64,000 nt of DNA, taken from contig MVAQ01000078.1 of NCBI GenBank assembly GCA_014825775.1, forward strand, positions 1 through 64,000, given 5' to 3'. A program made the position numbers and the translations under genes. Below, piece by piece: positions 13,174 through 26,500 of this stretch (positions are counted from its first letter, which is position 1; every line of letters starts with the position of its first letter). The notes under the pieces were generated by a model, which made no database searches, was not told the DNA's origin, and was given only the letters and a program-made list of their open reading frames with translations. Origin of the DNA: Krasilnikovozyma curviuscula (lineage: Eukaryota; Basidiomycota; Tremellomycetes; Cystofilobasidiales; Mrakiaceae).

Positions 13174-16100
13174 ATGTCGAACATTCCCTCAAACATCCCG
13201 CGTCCCAAATCCTACGTTCAATCAACCAGTCCCACTAAATACAACGCCATCTCCTCACCACCAGCCCGTACACACCTCCCATCCTCCGACTCAAGGTCTA
13301 AAATTCGAGAGGAAAGCCAGCTTGGTTGGTCTCCGCTCAGGATCCAGAAAAGAGCCGATTCTCCAGTGAAGGACAACGGCGATGGACTAGGCGACGGCGG
13401 TCCCCTCCGGAGTAGTGGTGGTGGTGTTGCTGCTGCTGCTCCAGGAGTGCCAACTGGAGACAGACGAACAAGCTCATCTTACAAACACTTGAAGACCAAC
13501 TCACTAGTCTCCAACTCGCCTTTCAAATCTTCTTCTGGAGGTCCTCTTTCCGCCGTCTCTCCACAACAGCAACATCAGGATACGCTTCCTACACCAACTC
13601 GTCCATCCCCTCAGCGCAAAGTCCCTATAGGTCTGGGCATTAGTAACAACCCTTTGCACAACGTCCCATCAACACTTGCCGCCACCATCAACAACACCAA
13701 AGTTTCTCCATCAAAGAAGAGGAGCGGCTCTGCGGGAGAGATGAGAATGGTTGTTGTAGGCCATAGCGATGAGAATGACATCCTCGACAACAGTGATGAT
13801 GACGATGAAAACGCGCCCCATGTCGAAGTAGACCATTCCTTCAACCCTTCACAGACAAACAAACAGCAGCGTCCAGCTTCTTCCATATGGAATGCTCAGG
13901 AGACAAAACGACGTCAGTCTGCTGGTCTCGTCAACTTACCTCAACGCACAGCCGTCTCGAACTCGCCTTTCTTGCGTTCGCCCAGCACCCCTAGCGACGG
14001 CAGTGGAGATGTCTTCTCGGATGAGTCGGGGATGGATGCGAGGATGAAGCTCATGCATCATCAAGAACGTCAGGAAGGTGGAATTACAACGGAAGAGGAT
14101 GATTCAGAAGGCGGCAACGTCTTTTCGTCTCCTGAAGTCGACGATAGCGCTCAAGCTCACCTACAGGAGCAGGCGCATCAGTTTGATCCGAGAGACGACG
14201 ATGAAGGACCCACCCCCCCTCCAGGACCTACGACTCCCCCCTCTGTCCTATCTGCGTACATGCCAGATCATGCGCCGACACAACAAGTTTCATACACCTA
14301 CAAACGCTCCGTATCATCCTCTCCACCACCAGCACAGCATCAAGCTCTCCAGCCGCGCTCATCCCTGAAATCTCGCCGTCTCCGTGGGCCCAGACATTCC
14401 CTTGAACGACCGGGTGCGGCACCCTCGACCCGACCGAGGGCAAAGACGGTCACCTTCAACGAGATGAAGGACGTCCTTGAGTTCGATCGCGATACATCGG
14501 TCGAGTACGGTAGCGAGGACGACGCACTGTACGGCGGCGATATGGACGGAGGTATGGACTACTACTACGAGTCTGATTCCGAAGACGATGACGGACCTGG
14601 AGAAGGAAATTCGAGTGATTTACTAGAAATGCAGTTTGAGGGGATGGGTGTGTTTGATTCAAATGAATTAGGGATTGAGGATACTGGTGTCTATCACCTC
14701 CAGCAACATCAGCCCCACCAATACCAGCAGCAAGATGAAGATGTGGCCGAAGATGAAGATCTGGAAGAGGTATCCCTCAACCAACAGATTGATCAGGAGG
14801 TTGACTTTGTTCAAGGTGCTGGCAGTGGTGACGCTCAGGTGCATGACATCTCCCTCGACGAGCTCGTCCTTGGTCCTCAACAAACGGTATATCACGCATT
14901 TAGCGCACATCAGCAACCTCCTGCAATCATAACCACTTCGGCGTCGAATCAGCGCCTTGCCGCTGACGTGGAGGTCAGACAAGTGAACAACGGTCCTCAC
15001 CTTCCCCGGAAAGTGTCTAATACGGATTTCTCCCAGCAGCAACAGGAGATAGAGATGTCTGCACCTCCTGCAACGAACAGCGACGAGCATCTGTCAAGAC
15101 CCAGCTTGATTACGAGAAGAAGTGAGAGCTTCGGCGATCCTTTCCAGTTGGAACAACAGGCCTCTACTCAACAATCGACCCATAACACCAGCGCTGTTTC
15201 CAGCACAAGTGCTGATGAAACCTTTGATGAAGGAGATGAGAGTATATTGGATACTTCGTTCACCCTTCCAGATGTAGAGTCAACATCGCCAATGTTCCCC
15301 GGCGTGGAGCTGCCTGCTCTACCCTCTGTCGCGTCTCTCCCAACGCGTCCGTCGAGCTACACCCTCACCACCTCCTCTCGACGAAAGTCAGGAGGAGTCC
15401 CCTTTAAGGCTCCACCGACTTTGCCCAGCATCCCATCCTCCTCAGAGCTGACGACGTCCCCAGTTGAGCCAACGACCGTCGTGACGCGAAAAAGGGGCTA
15501 CAAGGTAGTCGAGCGGCCGACAACTTACTATAGCTCATCATCACAGATGGCAGAGGAGAGGATCATACATGATGGCCAGGCAGGTGATTTGGATAAAGGT
15601 GGAAAGGCTTGGAGAAGCGTAAGGAGGGCGAGCGATATGGTCAGTACCAACTATGATTCCTTTTTTTTTTCTGCAGCTGACACTAGCTGACTCTTTGTGA
15701 CTCTTTGCTTCGGAATGCAGAATCAATACGCAGAGGAAATTAGACAAATCAGATCCAACGAAAAACCTGGAAAGCAGCACTCGAAAGTCTTTGTCAAGAG
15801 TAAGTCTGTTTTGATCCCTGATCCTCTCGAACGCTATCCCACACTTCGTCTTTCCACTCTTTCCTAGTCGTCAAGATCTCAGACATGAATATTCCTATGC
15901 CAACAGAAAGTACTAAGTTCAGCTGTCGGCTGAATAATGGCTTGCACTGTGTCGATACTCAGGTGTATCCGTTTGGTCAAAGTGCAGAAATGGGTACCGA
16001 GTTTGAACTGTGAGTGACGCACCTCGCCTCTTTACTCGTGAAATCCTCTTTTGATAATTTTTTGTACCGCTCTTTAGTCTTGGTCTCGAGAACCTTGAAT

Positions 16101-17215
16101 TTACACTCGCCATCCGAATCCGAAATGACCCACACATCATCTCTCGGGCTCAAGCCCTCTCCGTCCCCAAAACCATCACGCCCTCTATCGCACCCTCAAA
16201 AGCGGCCTACACGAATCGTTTTTCTAAAGTCTTCAGTAGCTCACCAAAAAAATCCAAAGGACCCGCAACGGCGATGTCCCGTTCAGCGACGCCGGTCGCT
16301 CCAGCGGATGCCCTCAGAGACGATCTCGTGCGCTATCTATCTCCCGACGGTACCCTTGGGCAAGCAAAACTAGTGTATAAAACTATAGCCTCGAAGTGCA
16401 TGGGTGAACACCTCACCCTCGACCTCCCGCTTTCCGCACGGTGGAACGAATCCTCCGTCGCCCTCGCTAAACGCCTCGGTAGGTCTGGCACGGAAATGCA
16501 GAGAACGATCGGGAGGATTCAATTACAAGTCATGGCTATTCCTGCGCTGCCTGGACTGAGCCAGGAGCAGATGCCGCAGAGTATGGAGGACGCGCTGCAG
16601 GGATTGAGAAACTTGAAGTGGCACAAGATGGATTTCCATGCGGGTGAGCTCAATCAAATGGGTGGTGATTGCTCTGTGAGTGTCTTTCTCTTCCTTTTTT
16701 CATTTGCTCTGTCCGTGACTAACCTTGTCTTGGTTAAAGTCGTGGCGAAGAAGGAAATATCGTCTCATTGGTGCGACACTCGAAGCAACCTCCCTCTCAA
16801 CAAGAAAAGTCATCTCTCGTATCGACCTCACCATTCTCTCTTCCCTCCGAGATAACAACACCACCTCCACCTCGGGCAACACCCAGATGCACGATGACAT
16901 GGCGTCGACGGTCGACAGAAGCTTCGCAATGGTCTTCGTTGACGGCGAGGAGATCCAGTTCTACGCTGATACGGATGATGAGAAGGAGAAATGGTATGTC
17001 GGCGAGACCTTTCCTCTTTGTTTACAATCATGTGCACATAACTAACTGAAAGTGTGCGTCACGACAGGATGAGCTTGCTCTCCCAACTTGTTGGCGTCCA
17101 AATCCCTACACTCCCTCTGTGGGCCGAGATGTACTGGGTAAAGCAACAAGCGGAGGAAGAAGCTAAACTTCAGCTGCCGGTCGAACAAGCTCCTCCTGTT
17201 CCAGACAAAATCTAA
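13174..17215 (+). CDS. BUD4: Bud4/Mid2-type anillin-like protein with PH domain
   Basis: Likely septin-associated scaffold at the bud neck/division site, related to yeast Bud4 and fission yeast Mid2. The first exon (13174 to about 15648) encodes some 825 residues of low-complexity sequence: repeated SNSPF motifs, Pro/Ser runs, acidic tracts and polyglutamine patches. Later exons carry the conserved part: FSCRLNNGLHCVDTQVYPFG and EFELLGLENLEFTLAIRIR, which match the Bud4/anillin homology region, then MEDALQGLRNLKWHKMDFH and a C-terminal PH domain (SWRRRKYRLIGATLEA to EKEKWMSLLSQLVG with its invariant Trp). The last residues are APPVPDKI. Introns at about 15649, 15799, 16012, 16677 and 16995 are all in phase. 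Family placement rests on the anillin-like plus PH arrangement; I am less sure whether it is the direct Bud4 or Mid2 counterpart. Confidence 0.85.
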
Positions 17216-17601
17216 ATCGCCACCACCATCACGACCGTCCGACTCTTTCACCCTCCTGCCTGGGATCAAAAGACACTATTTCGCTCAACCATATTCCTTT
17301 TCTTGCTCTCGCTGGCATGCGTAGTTTTCGGAATGGTTTTCCCTGTCTGCCTGCTTTGTATCCTTACTTTTCCTTATAATGTCTTCGTGTTCTATAGATC
17401 CGTCTGCTTCTCGTTCGTTCTGTGTTCTATTACACTCATATTCACAAGTCTTTTGATTCTACCCTTTCTTTTCGGTTTGCTTGACGAAGAATACATTCCC
17501 AATCTCCATCGCATTGATAAATATGCAAGTGAACACAAACCGATAACAAAAAAATCTGTCGGATCGGACCGCCCCCATTTTTCTCCATCAACAGCCCAAG
17601 G
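17216..17601 (+). other. 3' flank of BUD4-like gene
   Basis: About 385 bp of pyrimidine-rich sequence. The frame beginning 17303 is hydrophobic but runs straight into the pseudogene and is probably 3' untranslated sequence. No separate gene is supported. Confidence 0.4.
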
Positions 17602-18225
17602 ATGCCAGAAACCACAAGCACGAGTAAGATGCTCATCATTGAGACTTACGGGGGATCAGAGGTCCTCCAGCAGCAAACGTTTCCCAACCCAATCCCCAAA
17701 TCGAGCACCAGACTACCTTTTAGCCCTCGAAAAAGAGATCCTCAGACGGACCAACAAAAAAGGTGTCGAAAGGACCTTTGGCGGTATTGGGCTAGTTACG
17801 TGGCACTCTAACCTCAAGTTTTTGAGGAGGAAAGGTACACTGATGCCGTTTGGCAATGCGAGTGGGCCTCGCGCCATCTATGCAGGCGGTAGATCTTGTC
17901 AAGGGGAACTGGAAATTTGTGAGGCCCATGCTAGAGAATTATATGGCTACGGGGTAGGAAACGAGCTGCAGGCCTATGCGGATGAACATTTCAGGTTGGT
18001 GATGGAGGTGTCTTAAAGCTGAGTCCACACGCATCTGTTCGAGCTGAGGATTTTCTTAAGGTTGCAGGCTGGCTCGTATTTGTTTCTATTTATTTATACT
18101 TTTCTTTCTTGGTCGTAGCTCAACATCTTTGGCGAATACCCGTTCTCGGTTGCTGGGATCATGGAGGCGAATGGTCACCTCACCGGCAGGGTGTCCACGG
18201 GAAAGCTGATCCTCACGGAGAGGAG
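17602..18225 (+). pseudogene. Decayed NADPH:quinone oxidoreductase (Zta1-like)
   Basis: Remnant of a zinc-independent medium-chain quinone oxidoreductase. The N-terminus is recognisable (SKMLIIETYGGSEVLQQQTF then NPIPKS), but the next recognisable piece, about 20 codons on in another frame, is EILRRTNKKGVER and GLVTWHSNLKFLRRKGTL, followed by PFGNASG, which belongs near residue 220 of the roughly 330-residue enzyme. Most of the nucleotide-binding domain is therefore deleted. After NASG the frame shifts: the matching sequence VDLVKGNWKFVRPMLENYM lies in a different frame and ends at an in-frame TAG near 17961. Then AYADEHFRLV reappears in the other frame, and the C-terminal end YPFSVAGIMEANGHLTGR plus STGKLIL lies at about 18139-18219 past an intron-like gap. 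A large deletion, at least two frameshifts and a stop rule out a working enzyme. Exact ends are approximate. Confidence 0.85.
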
Positions 18226-18421
18226 TGACCTCGAAAGGGGTGATGTAGTAGATATAGATAGATACAGAGTAATTTTTTATATTTATTACGAGTTCTCCGG
18301 AGGAAATGGTCGTAGGAGGAGAGCGAAACGCTCTGTTTACCAGCCGCCGCAAACATTAATTAAGAGGTCACGGAGGGAAGAACTGTTGACAGTCCGAGGC
18401 TCAACATTTCATCGTTTGACA

Positions 18422-20905
18422 ATGTCTGAGAAGAACCTTCCGTCAAGTGAGCTCCCCCTCACAACGACGACGGCCAACCAAGCAAGCCCTCGCTCTCTCG
18501 CCTCACCCATCCTTAAACTGGCGTCAGCAGCGACGCTCTTGTTGTGTTACGTTGGTTACCATCACCACTCTACTCTGTCCTATTGCCTACCCTTTCCCTC
18601 ATCTGGTTCTCCTATCAGCAGCCTAGGCAAATGCCCTGCCCAACCTGCTCCTCTGAAAGTCCTGAATGGATGGGTGGGTCAGGTCCTTTCTTTTCAGCTC
18701 AACTCTACTGCACTAACATTTTTCATTTCTTGCTACTACAGGACGTGATGAGTGACCTATCCTTTCACCCCGTAGCGGCCCAGAGACTGGGAGGGGCCGT
18801 CCGCATCGTCAGTCCCTCTCACTGCTCCTCTTCTGTTTCCTCCAGTTGACCCCCTCCATTGCATTGGACGAACGCAGGAGACTGAATCATTCGATGATGC
18901 ACCTCTAGATGCATCAGACCCTTACTTTCACAAGTTCACCCTCTTCGAAGATTACTTGAAGGAGACGTTTCCGGTGTTGCACGACATGTACCCCGTCGAG
19001 AGGATTAATGAACATGGACTGCTGTACACAATCCCCGGTGAAGACAGCCCTCTCAAGCCTGCAGTTCTGATGGGTAAGTCTTCGTACTGTTTTCTAATTT
19101 TTCTTCGCCAAGACCCCTGGTGGCTGCTGATTGTCTACACCGCAGCTCACTACGACACAGTTCCCGTCGACAGGACGACGCTCGACCGATGGTCTTCCCC
19201 ACCTTTCTCAGGAGAAATGAATTCAACTGGGTGGATTGTCGGAAGGGGTTCAAGCGACTGGTCAGTTCCGCGGGTCCATTCTCCCTTCCTGTCCATTGCG
19301 CTGAGTGACTGATCTACCTGGTTATGGGAGGGTGAACAGTAAGAATACACTGATAGCTACATTATCTTCTGTGGAGAAACTCTTAGAGGAGAACAAGGGT
19401 TGGACGCCCAAGAGGACAGTATTGCTTCAGTTTGGGTTCGACGAAGAGATCGGTATGTTGTTTTTGCTCCCTCAGGCTCTGTCGGATAGTCAACAACATC
19501 ACTAATCAGACCACATCTCAGGCGGAAAACGAGGTGCTGGCCCGTTGGGAAGAAAAGTGCTTGAGCGATACGGAAAAGACGGGGTTGCGTTTGTGGTGGA
19601 CGAAGGTATTTAATCTTCTGTCTCTCTCCCTGGCTCAACCCTACCTTCTGATCACATCATCCCATTTCCCTCTCTTTTTCCGCAACCACCAGGCTTCACG
19701 GGAATCGACGAAGCGTACGGCCAGAACTTCGCCCGTTTTGGGACACACGAAAAGGGCATTTTCTCCCTTTCGCTATCTGTTTCGACGCTCGGGGGGCATT
19801 CGTCTGTTCCTCCAGTGCATACGGGGATCGGAATCCTGTCATACCTCCTCGTCGAGCTTGAGGCGCGCCAGAAACGCATGTTTCCCCCGGAGCTGAAGGA
19901 AGGGAACCCGCTATTGAGCTACCTTCATTGCGCGAGTGAGTACGCCGAAGACTTCCCAAAAGGGATCAGGAGGGTATTGAATAAAGGGGATAAGAAGGAG
20001 TTGAAGATGTTGGGAGAGATACTTGCGGGGCAGGATAGATTGTTGGCTGCTTGGCTAGGGACCACACAGGCCGTCGATATGATCTCTGGAGGAGTCAAGG
20101 TTCGTTTGAGTTTCTTCCTTGTCGATTTTCCTTATCTATACCTTTGTCAAGATTCGGGTTTTCCCTCACTAATGTGTGTCTCTTGTTGATGGCGCAGGTC
20201 AATGCTCTCCCCGAACTCAGTACCGCGAAAATCAACTACCGTGTTGGCTTCACAGACAGCATCGCTTCGATCATCTCTCACCTCTCATCCACGCTCCGCC
20301 CGATCGTAGAAAACAAATTCAATATGACATTTGTTGACCTCGTTACTTCCCCCTCTCTGAACACTACAGCGGGGAATAACGTGGTCAAGCTTGAGATGCT
20401 CGGCGCGGGAGCCATTGAGCATGCACCGCCCACGCCGACAGAGGGTGCCGTGTGGGAGCTGCTCGGGGGTACTGTGAAGGGAATCTGGGAGGATATTGTC
20501 GTTTCGACGAGTGGCATGGTAGCAGGAACGGTTCGTCACACTCTGTTTGTTGTTCTGCTGCGTATGCTATCGCTGACACAACTGCTCGTACCCTTGTGGG
20601 AACCTTAGGACACGCATTGGACTTGGGACTTGACGAAACATATCTACAGGTTTACACCTGCGCCTATGAAACTGACTTTGAATGCCCACACTGTCGAGTA
20701 CGTCTGCGTATCTCTATGTTGGAATTCCTATCACAGTTCCCTTGTTATGGAGAGCGCTGACCCACGTTCTTTTGTCGTTGCGATCTTCTTGCCATTATGT
20801 CAAATTAGTGAGATGATCCACATTGATGCTCATCTGACGACAATTCAGTTTTACTACAATCTGTTAAGGAATTTGGAGTCCTGGGAAGAGGGTATATCTG
20901 CTTAG
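18422..20905 (+). CDS. CPS1: M20 vacuolar carboxypeptidase S (Gly-Xaa carboxypeptidase)
   Basis: Zinc metallopeptidase of family M20 that releases C-terminal amino acids from peptides in the vacuole, supplying nitrogen. The N-terminus (from MSEKNLPSSELP) has a short cytosolic part and a helix around LKLASAATLLLCYVGYHHH, the usual signal anchor. Then come CPAQPAPLKVLNGW, DPYFHKFTLFEDYLKETFP, the metal-binding AHYDTVPVDR, GWIVGRGSSD joined to SKNTLIATL with the bridging Asp, catalytic base and ligand in FGFDEEIGG, VVDEGF, the dimerisation-domain STLGGHSSVPP, and the final histidine in LTLNAHTVDEMIHIDAH. Introns occur roughly every 150-300 bp. Length (about 580 residues) and order match the family. 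All predicted metal ligands are present. It lies between a pseudogene and PBN1 on the same strand. Confidence 0.93.
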
Positions 20906-21297
20906 CTTCTATAGAGGCCAGTGCTGAGTCAAGGGGTGAGGTGGAGAGTCAGATATCAGTTTCGATATGACGCTGTATTTTCTCGCATTAACTGAGTTGT
21001 GTGCAAAGTAATGTTTCACGGTTTGTGTCGTTGCACTGTCGTAATGTGTGAAAAGAAGCGCAAACCTTTGGGCCGCTCGCTCAAGGTAGGCAATAAACAA
21101 AGGGAATACCGTAGGAGGTATGAATGAGGAATCTGTTGTTTATTTTTTCCTTTTATGTAAACTGTAAACTGTATAAAATATGTATTTATTTATTTACTTG
21201 CCCAGACTCCATAAACGGCGTAGCGACCGGCGATTCGTGTTGATCAACCTGCAGCAGCGCCCCTTACGCAGATGGTTCAATTCTGGAAAAAAACAGC
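20906..21297 (+). other. Intergenic region between CPS1 and PBN1
   Basis: About 390 bp with AT-rich sequence including a short TTTA repeat near 21180-21197. It serves as CPS1 3' flank and PBN1 promoter. Nothing else recognised. Confidence 0.4.
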
Positions 21298-22232
21298 ATG
21301 AGCTTCCATCGCTCCTCCCTCTCGGCCACTCAGTCGACACACTCGACTCTCAGCACCGTCATCCACTCGTCGTTTCCAATTCCTCCTGGCCAAACGAGCT
21401 CGTCCAGCTGCACCCTCAACGCCCTCTTCCACATCCCCCATACGCTCATCGTCGATCCATACCAGCTACACTCACTTCACTCTGACGGAGTGCTTGGGCT
21501 CGACTGGAATATCTGGGGTCAAGTCGAGCTTGAGTTTCCTGAATGGCTTGTGGAACAAGAAGGCACGGGCGTGTGGGTCCAAGTTGAGCGTCTGACCGGC
21601 GGAGTAGAAAGCTGGGAGCCAGAGACCGAAAGTAAGGCTTTGGAGGGCTCACAAGAAGGGAAGAGGCAAGGGAAGATCATTGAGAAGTCGGCTGGGACGA
21701 GAGAATGGACCGTCGATATTCCCCTTCACACACGGTACTTGAAACCACTTGACACCAATAGCAACAGCAGCGACTGGACTTCGGGGGTCTTTAGCCTTGT
21801 TGGTGGATATACAAACATTGAAGTCAGGCCTCCTACGGTGTTTTGGGCTTGTTCAGGCGTCGAGGATACCAGTTCATGGCAATGTGAGCTTACAAGCTTT
21901 CTCTTTATCTTTTCTTTTTCCCGTCCAATATGTTATTGATGCAAACAAATCTCTTCTGTGTAGGTCTGGATGAAAAATTCGAGCCGCTCCCTCTGCCATT
22001 CCCAACTTCCTCTCTGCTCCAACTTATATCCTCCCTCTTTCCCTTATCCACCACCCCGTCCATCATCACCATTCTACCATCTCCGTCAGCATCGCACCCA
22101 ACGCTGAAGGTGCCCCACGGAAACATCGCACACCTGTTTACATCGCAGGTCGTCACGAATATCGCCATGTGGGCCGTCGCGCTGGGCATCTGTCGAGCTG
22201 GGGTGAAGAAGTGGAAGTCAACGGCGACTTAA
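21298..22232 (+). CDS. PBN1: Pbn1/PIG-X, GPI mannosyltransferase I accessory subunit
   Basis: ER membrane protein that stabilises the catalytic subunit (Gpi14/PIG-M) adding the first mannose to GPI precursors; yeast Pbn1 also affects vacuolar protease maturation. Two exons join over an intron at about 21882-21962 (WQC-LDEKF). The lumenal part has the PIG-X features: LGLDWNIWGQVELEFPEWL, then IPLHTRYLKP, a GGYTNIEVRPPTVFWACSG segment with the conserved Pro and Cys, and near the C-terminus VPHGNIAHLFTSQVV followed by one membrane helix (TNIAMWAVALGICRAG) and a basic tail KKWKS. There is no obvious N-terminal signal peptide, as in fungal Pbn1. Length (about 285 residues) sits between mammalian PIG-X and yeast Pbn1. 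Family similarity is by pattern, so moderately high confidence. Confidence 0.82.
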
Positions 22233-23505
22233 CTGAGGGGAGTATAATCGCAATTCAATTTGACTGAAATGAGGCGATGGGCTACGCGGTCTTGACTGCA
22301 ACTCCGACATGCTGAATGTGTATATTGGCCATGGTAACAAGGTATGTTTCCAATTCGTCGTTTCCTCCAGTCAACTTTAGTAGGGGCAACGCTGACCACC
22401 CTATTTTGTATCTCGTTCTCTTCTTTCACTTGGTTCTTGCTCGTCAGATCTCTGCTTGCAAAAGATAGATGCTCTTCAAGATGCTTTTTGGCCCCGGAGG
22501 CCCTATAGATCACCAGGTAGCGCCAATTTTCGAAGTTCACGATCTTTATAGATAACTGAATACAGTTGGGTCTGCTAAAGGAGTCTCTGGAATGTAATGG
22601 TGGACAAGTATGGACAATATCTGCGATCTCCAGGTTGGTTCAAGATGCACGTTCCATAACAAGCCAGCAGATTTTTGTGATCTGTACTTTTTGCTCAAAA
22701 GTGTTGATACTGACTCTCTGTACCCTCTGGTAATTGAAAGAAAAATGGGCTATCGTTTGGTGCCATCTTTTTTGTTTTTGCCTGCGACAGCATCATCACC
22801 AATGGTAGTAACCCAGCTGTAGGCATACCTCCGTTCAAACAACCACCCACCTACTCAAGTTAACCATTCACCCTCACCAAGCACGACTGAAGAGGAAACA
22901 CACTGCAGCCATCCTCAATTAGGCCATCACAAGCAGGCAGCTCGTGCGTTCCAAGCTCTGCGGATTGCCAATTCAAACAGCATTTTTTAAAACCAGTAGA
23001 AGCAACCTCTCTAAGCCAGCCAATTGACCTAAGTAAGCCCTGGCTTATTCGCTTCTGCTATTCGTGACGATAGATATGGGTTCCTGGAGATTTGTCTTCG
23101 GAAGGGGTTGATGTACTCAACCCTGGGAGACGGAGGATTATCAGCCGCCACTGGACCCGAGGGCCGGCTGTTAGAAGCACCAGACCCTGGCTTTAAGTAT
23201 GGAAGGGTGTCAGTTAGATATCTGAGCATTCAAAAGATGGTGATTGGGTGAAAGGCTGCCTCCCTTGCTCTCAAGTGAAGCAAGGGCTTGAGAAGCCCTC
23301 TCTCGATGTATGTGCTGGTGGTATCTGCAACTGAAGTCTACGAATAAATACAAGCTTGTTGACAATGAAAGAGGAAACGATTGGATTGCTGCTTATAACG
23401 ATACTGATGACATTGTCCTGCCTCTGTAGAACTCCCGCTTTGTTCTAGTTGCCTTCTGATCGTATAGCTTCCACCCAACCAACCACTTCAAGGTCTTCCT
23501 GATCG
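22233..23505. other. Intergenic region, no gene recognised
   Basis: About 1.27 kb between two plus-strand genes. Only short open frames (under 105 codons) without family similarity on either strand. I looked for tRNA A/B boxes and found no consistent pair. It should contain the promoter of the M28 peptidase gene. Confidence 0.5.
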
Positions 23506-26500
23506 ATGGCCAAGCCTACGAATCCAAAGGCATATTTGTCGCCTTTACTATCAATTCTGTTTTTGGCACCTTTCTTCGCTGGATTGATCTACTATGCGGG
23601 CCATCTGCATTACTCGTTGCCAGAACCTCTGTCTGAACCGTGAGTTTCAGACCATCACTCTTAGTTACTCCTGCTGGATTATTGGTATGATTACTCATGC
23701 TGTTGCGCAATAGGTTCAACCGACAGACAGGAAAACCTCAGTTTTCAGAAAAGGTTGCTCTTGCTCACATGCAGAATTTGCAGAACTGTGTAAGCTTTCA
23801 AAAGTAACGACATACTTCTTGAATCATCTTTAATCTTTCTCTAATCTGTTTAACCAGGGATATCGAATTGTGGGAACCTACGTGAGTTCATTCTGCAGTG
23901 CGATGCCGATCCTATACCATCGAACCTCACAAGTTTTTTGGGCACTGTACAGGAACATGAAAGAGGTCTTGACTATCTGCTAAATGAGGTTCAAAAATTG
24001 CTGGAAATGTGTAAAGAAGGAGAAAAAGAACGTAAATTCATGTGCGGTGCCGACTTGCAGGAAGGTAGTGGGAACCACCGATTTAACATCCTCGACCACG
24101 ATGTCCTCAAGACGTACACCGCTCTCCACAACGTTGTCCTCATGTTGATCCCCATTGACAGGACCCCAGACTCTCCAACGCTCCTCCTCAACTCGCACCT
24201 TGACTCTCAACTTCCGGGCCCTGGTGCCTCAGACGACGGGGTAGGCGTTGCCATTATGCTGGAAACTGCCCGAATTTTGATCCAAAGAGGTACCCCTCTA
24301 CCAGGCAACAATTCGATTCTGTTTCTCTTTAACAATGCCGAGGAGTCGTTGCAAGACGGCAGCCACTTATTCAGCACCCAGTGGAACGAGGAAGAACGCC
24401 GCCGAATTAAAGCCATGATCAATCTCGAGTCTGCAGGCGTCACGGGAGGAGAGATGCTTTTCCAAGCAACTTCGTCAAACTTGGTTAAGGCGTACGCCAA
24501 GGTACCGCACCCACATGGCACTGTCCTCGCCGCTGATGTCTTCTCATCGGGCATCATTGGCTCAGACACCGACTTCGGCCAGTTTGAGTCATATTTGGAC
24601 CTCAAAGGGCTAGATATGGCCGTCGTCGGTCATTCATACTACTATCACACGGACAGAGACGTGGTGGCCAATATTGAGCCTGGATCGACGCAGCACTTTG
24701 GTGAAAATATCCTCGCCCTCGTCGATCATTTGCTTGGCCCTGATGGTGGTCTAGATAAGATGACTCTCGGAAAAGAGCCTACTGAGAAGGGATTGGTGTA
24801 CTGGTCGTTGTTTGACCGTGTGTTTGTTTACTACTCCCAAGGATGGGCACAAACAGTAAGTGCGGTCACCACAACCCAACCAATATCAAAAGAATCTTGT
24901 TTTCTAACAACTGACATTCGTTTCTTTTCCTAGCAAAACTTCTTCCTTGGCGCCTTCTATTTTTGGTCCCTTCTTCTCTCTGTCAACTCGCGCAACTGGA
25001 AAGCGCATGTCGTCGCAACAATCACCCCCTTTGCAGGTCTCATCGCCGCTCTAATATCTGCCAATGTTGTGGCTGGAATAATGCATTTTGGAGGCCGGGG
25101 TATGTCGTGGTTTACAAACGAGGCATCCCCTTTGGTGCTTTATGGTCCTCCAGCAATGTTGGGCCAGTTCCTGGCCAATTGGATGTTCTCGAAAGTCCTT
25201 AGCCCAATCCAATTTCCGTACCTAGAGTCAGCTGGTTTCAACGCTGTGTGAGTAGGATTTTCGTTGTAGATTAAAGAACTGGGACTGATTGTTGTTTGGT
25301 TGCTGTCAGGATTGGTCTCAACTTTACATTTATGACTCTTGGAACATACTTTGGAATTAGAGGATCATACTTGTTTGGAGTTATTGGATCTTGGGGGGTC
25401 ATTACCATCATCTTCAACACCATCTTCACCAGACTCTTCGGTGGAAGAGGTCACACTAACATTGTGAGTTGTGCATCAGCTCTTTTGGTGACCTTCGCTG
25501 ACTTCTTGCGTTCCGGTCATTCAGCTCACCTACGCATTCGCCCAAGCAATGCCTGTCATTCTCGGTGTTGAAGCATGCACCACCGTTCTCGACATCTTCG
25601 TTCCTCTTACCGGTCGAATGTCTGAAAAGGCACCAGTCGAGTTCATTATCGCAACCATCAGCTCGGTCCTCGTCTCTTTATTCACTCCTGTAGCGGCACC
25701 GTTCTTCCACCGATTTGGACGTAAGTTCCATTCGAAGGCTCTTCTCGGCATGATGCTCGCAACTGGTGTTGTCATGGCCGTCTTCTGGACGAAGGATCCG
25801 TTCGATGAAACTCACCCTCGACGAATCTTCTTCGAGCATGAGTTCAACATTACCTCTGGGGAGTATGCCTTTCACACTGCGGCGATGGACCCAGCGCCTG
25901 GTACGGCCAAATTGGTTAATGAGATTCAAGAGTTAATTGGTGTTCCAGAGATGCCTGCAAAATTTGCGCCGATGCATGCTTTCAACCCAAGCTGGGACGG
26001 TCTATATCCTGTCGGAGAGGTGAGTCCGCGGGTCTTGGCCTTTGGAAGTCATATTATCCACACTAAAACTGTCCCTCCTTCAGTTCTTCACCACTTACGT
26101 CTTTGGCCTACCAACTCCAGAAGGATTCACCGATGCACACTCCACATTCAGCATTAATGCAATTCAAGATTCTTTCGATGTAGAGGCGGACGAGCGATCT
26201 ATTACTTTGCAGGTCAACCACTCTCAGTTAATTTGGCCAGTCATCTCCTTCGAAGCTCTCATCTTAGAATGGCCATTCAACAGTCCACCACCAACGACTA
26301 AAGAACGTCACCACCTCAAGTCAGCATCTAGTTACGGTGTTGATTCGTACGAGGTGTCGTTCAAGGTGAAAGGAAATGAGCCAATCATGTTCGATTTTGT
26401 TGGAATGGAAGAGAAGGGAATGTATCCAAAGTCAGCTCAATTCTGTCCTCTCGTTATACCTATGATGCTCTTGAGGCTTAATGTTCCTTGATTTATCTTT

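Noticed and set aside
17303..18016. A 237-codon hydrophobic plus-strand frame as a gene
   Set aside because: Its first part is the 3' flank of the BUD4-like gene and its second part is one frame of the quinone-oxidoreductase pseudogene.
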